A DNA stretch of 41,213 nucleotides from Dehalococcoidia bacterium (GTDB lineage Bacteria > Chloroflexota > Dehalococcoidia > SHYD01), in the NCBI GenBank assembly GCA_009692945.1, contig SHYD01000018.1, forward strand, positions 1-41,213, written 5' to 3'. Under the pieces are notes generated by a model, which saw only the letters and a program-made list of their open reading frames with translations, was not told the DNA's origin and did not search any database. This document shows, one piece after another, positions 40,886-41,213 of the stretch (positions within the stretch are counted from its first letter, which is position 1; each line of letters starts with the position of its first letter). A program made the position numbers and the translations under genes.

Positions 40886-40916
40886 TCTCTCTTTTTCTGG
40901 GGTGGGGTGGGGTAGC
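40886..40916 (+). repeat. Tail of GC-hairpin repeat R12 (split)
   Basis: CAAACTCTCTCTTTTTCTGG then GGTGGGGTGGGG, the pyrimidine tract and G-run of the repeat. The following CCCCCGAACACTGAATAGCT resembles the 3' flank of R9. Confidence 0.6.
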
Positions 40917-41112
40917 CGTACGGTTGTTATCGCCTCCCGGCGCCAACTCGTCCCCCGAACACTGAATAGCTACGGTTGAACAGATTCCCGGAGATTTCCG
41001 GCTGAGGGACTGCATAATAGTCGCATGGTGTCGCTGGTGGCAACGGAGACGTATGACAAGAATCAGAGCTAGCATCAGAAGTTGTGGAAATTGGGCTCCG
41101 GTCGAAAAAGGA

Positions 41113-41174
41113 GCGTACCCTTCCAGGTGAAGAGCAACACCGCCTCAATGAGGGGCGAGCAAGGAAGGGTACGC
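41113..41174. repeat. Inverted repeat and left end of the edge IS
   Basis: GCGTACCCTTCC (41113-41124) and GGAAGGGTACGC (41163-41174) are exact reverse complements. TACCCTTCCAGG (41116-41127) also matches the reverse complement of 113-124. This fits a left terminal repeat plus a subterminal hairpin over the transposase start. Confidence 0.55.
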
Positions 41175-41175
41175 T

Positions 41176-41213
41176 ATGGGGACACGATATCAGATGGGGT
41201 CGGACAAGGTGAG
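41176..41213 (+). CDS. 5' end of a gene cut by the window edge, likely transposase
   Basis: ATG 41176 opens MGTRYQMGSDKV and runs off the window. Only 12 residues are visible, too few to name a family. Its place directly after the terminal-repeat-like sequence makes it the likely transposase start of the same IS whose end is at 2-124. Confidence 0.4.
   Translation, partial: MGTRYQMGSDKV

Noticed and set aside
40608-40979. Open frame of 123 residues between the nested repeats
   Set aside because: It is made of repeat R13 and the R12 tail, with no protein-like pattern.
1-41213. tRNA, rRNA or known riboswitch
   Set aside because: I found no T-loop motif in a cloverleaf context, no rRNA sequence and no recognisable riboswitch core.

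Overview
This window looks like accessory DNA from a GC-rich bacterium. The mix of flavin-dependent (LLM-type) monooxygenase, three ACMSD-type amidohydrolases, several SDRs, an EthD-like remnant, a MetE-C-like protein and MFS/alpha-beta hydrolase genes resembles the catabolic expansions known from Chloroflexota (SAR202/Dehalococcoidia relatives). That placement is an inference: there is no rRNA, tRNA or ribosomal protein here to anchor it. The dense toxin-antitoxin pairs, insertion sequences, repeats and broken genes suggest a plastic genomic island.

Layout. 1-760: the 3' end of an insertion sequence and a broken Myb/SANT-like gene. 763-4242: three tandem paralogous SDRs with abnormal active sites, an orphan HicB-like gene, and a canonical SDR on the other strand. 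4300-7614: a repeat element, then a cell-envelope cluster (Yip1-like protein, VKOR with a lost cysteine, short A24 peptidase, M23 lipoprotein). 7709-13868: three antitoxin/PIN pairs interleaved with two amidohydrolases, the collapsed remains of a nitrate-reduction locus (molybdopterin oxidoreductase N-terminus, NarK C-terminus, frameshifted mobA) and a Dyp-peroxidase scrap. 13941-17116: MFS transporter, DUF4160/DUF2442 pair, a 56-residue SEC-C protein and a broken EthD gene. 17139-25708: MetE-C-like protein, RecJ, a membrane spermidine-synthase-like fusion and a large NPCBM/alpha-galactosidase-like glycoside hydrolase. 26140-35338: HIT/GalT-like protein, orphan DNA methyltransferase, broken DUF1059 gene, Mug-type glycosylase, LLM monooxygenase, amidohydrolase, alpha/beta hydrolase and HAD hydrolase. 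35546-38595: a metallo-beta-lactamase-fold gene broken by a frameshift and by an IS1182-family element. 38614-40279: surE and panC. 40280-41213: a nested repeat cluster and the 5' end of an insertion sequence whose terminal repeat matches the one at the left edge.

Three structures stand out. First, a dispersed GC-rich element (two hairpins, a pyrimidine tract, then a G-run) occurs about 13 times, only between genes and usually at the edges of gene groups. Second, six genes are frameshifted, and at three of these sites the lesion lies inside a perfect inverted repeat with 12- to 19-bp arms, as expected of template-switch (quasipalindrome) mutation or of a hairpin-induced sequencing error. Third, the SDR triplet has lost the YxxxK catalytic pair in every copy while staying open and mutually similar. 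The remaining metabolic genes could serve oxidation and hydrolysis of diverse small organic compounds, but no complete pathway can be assigned from sequence alone.
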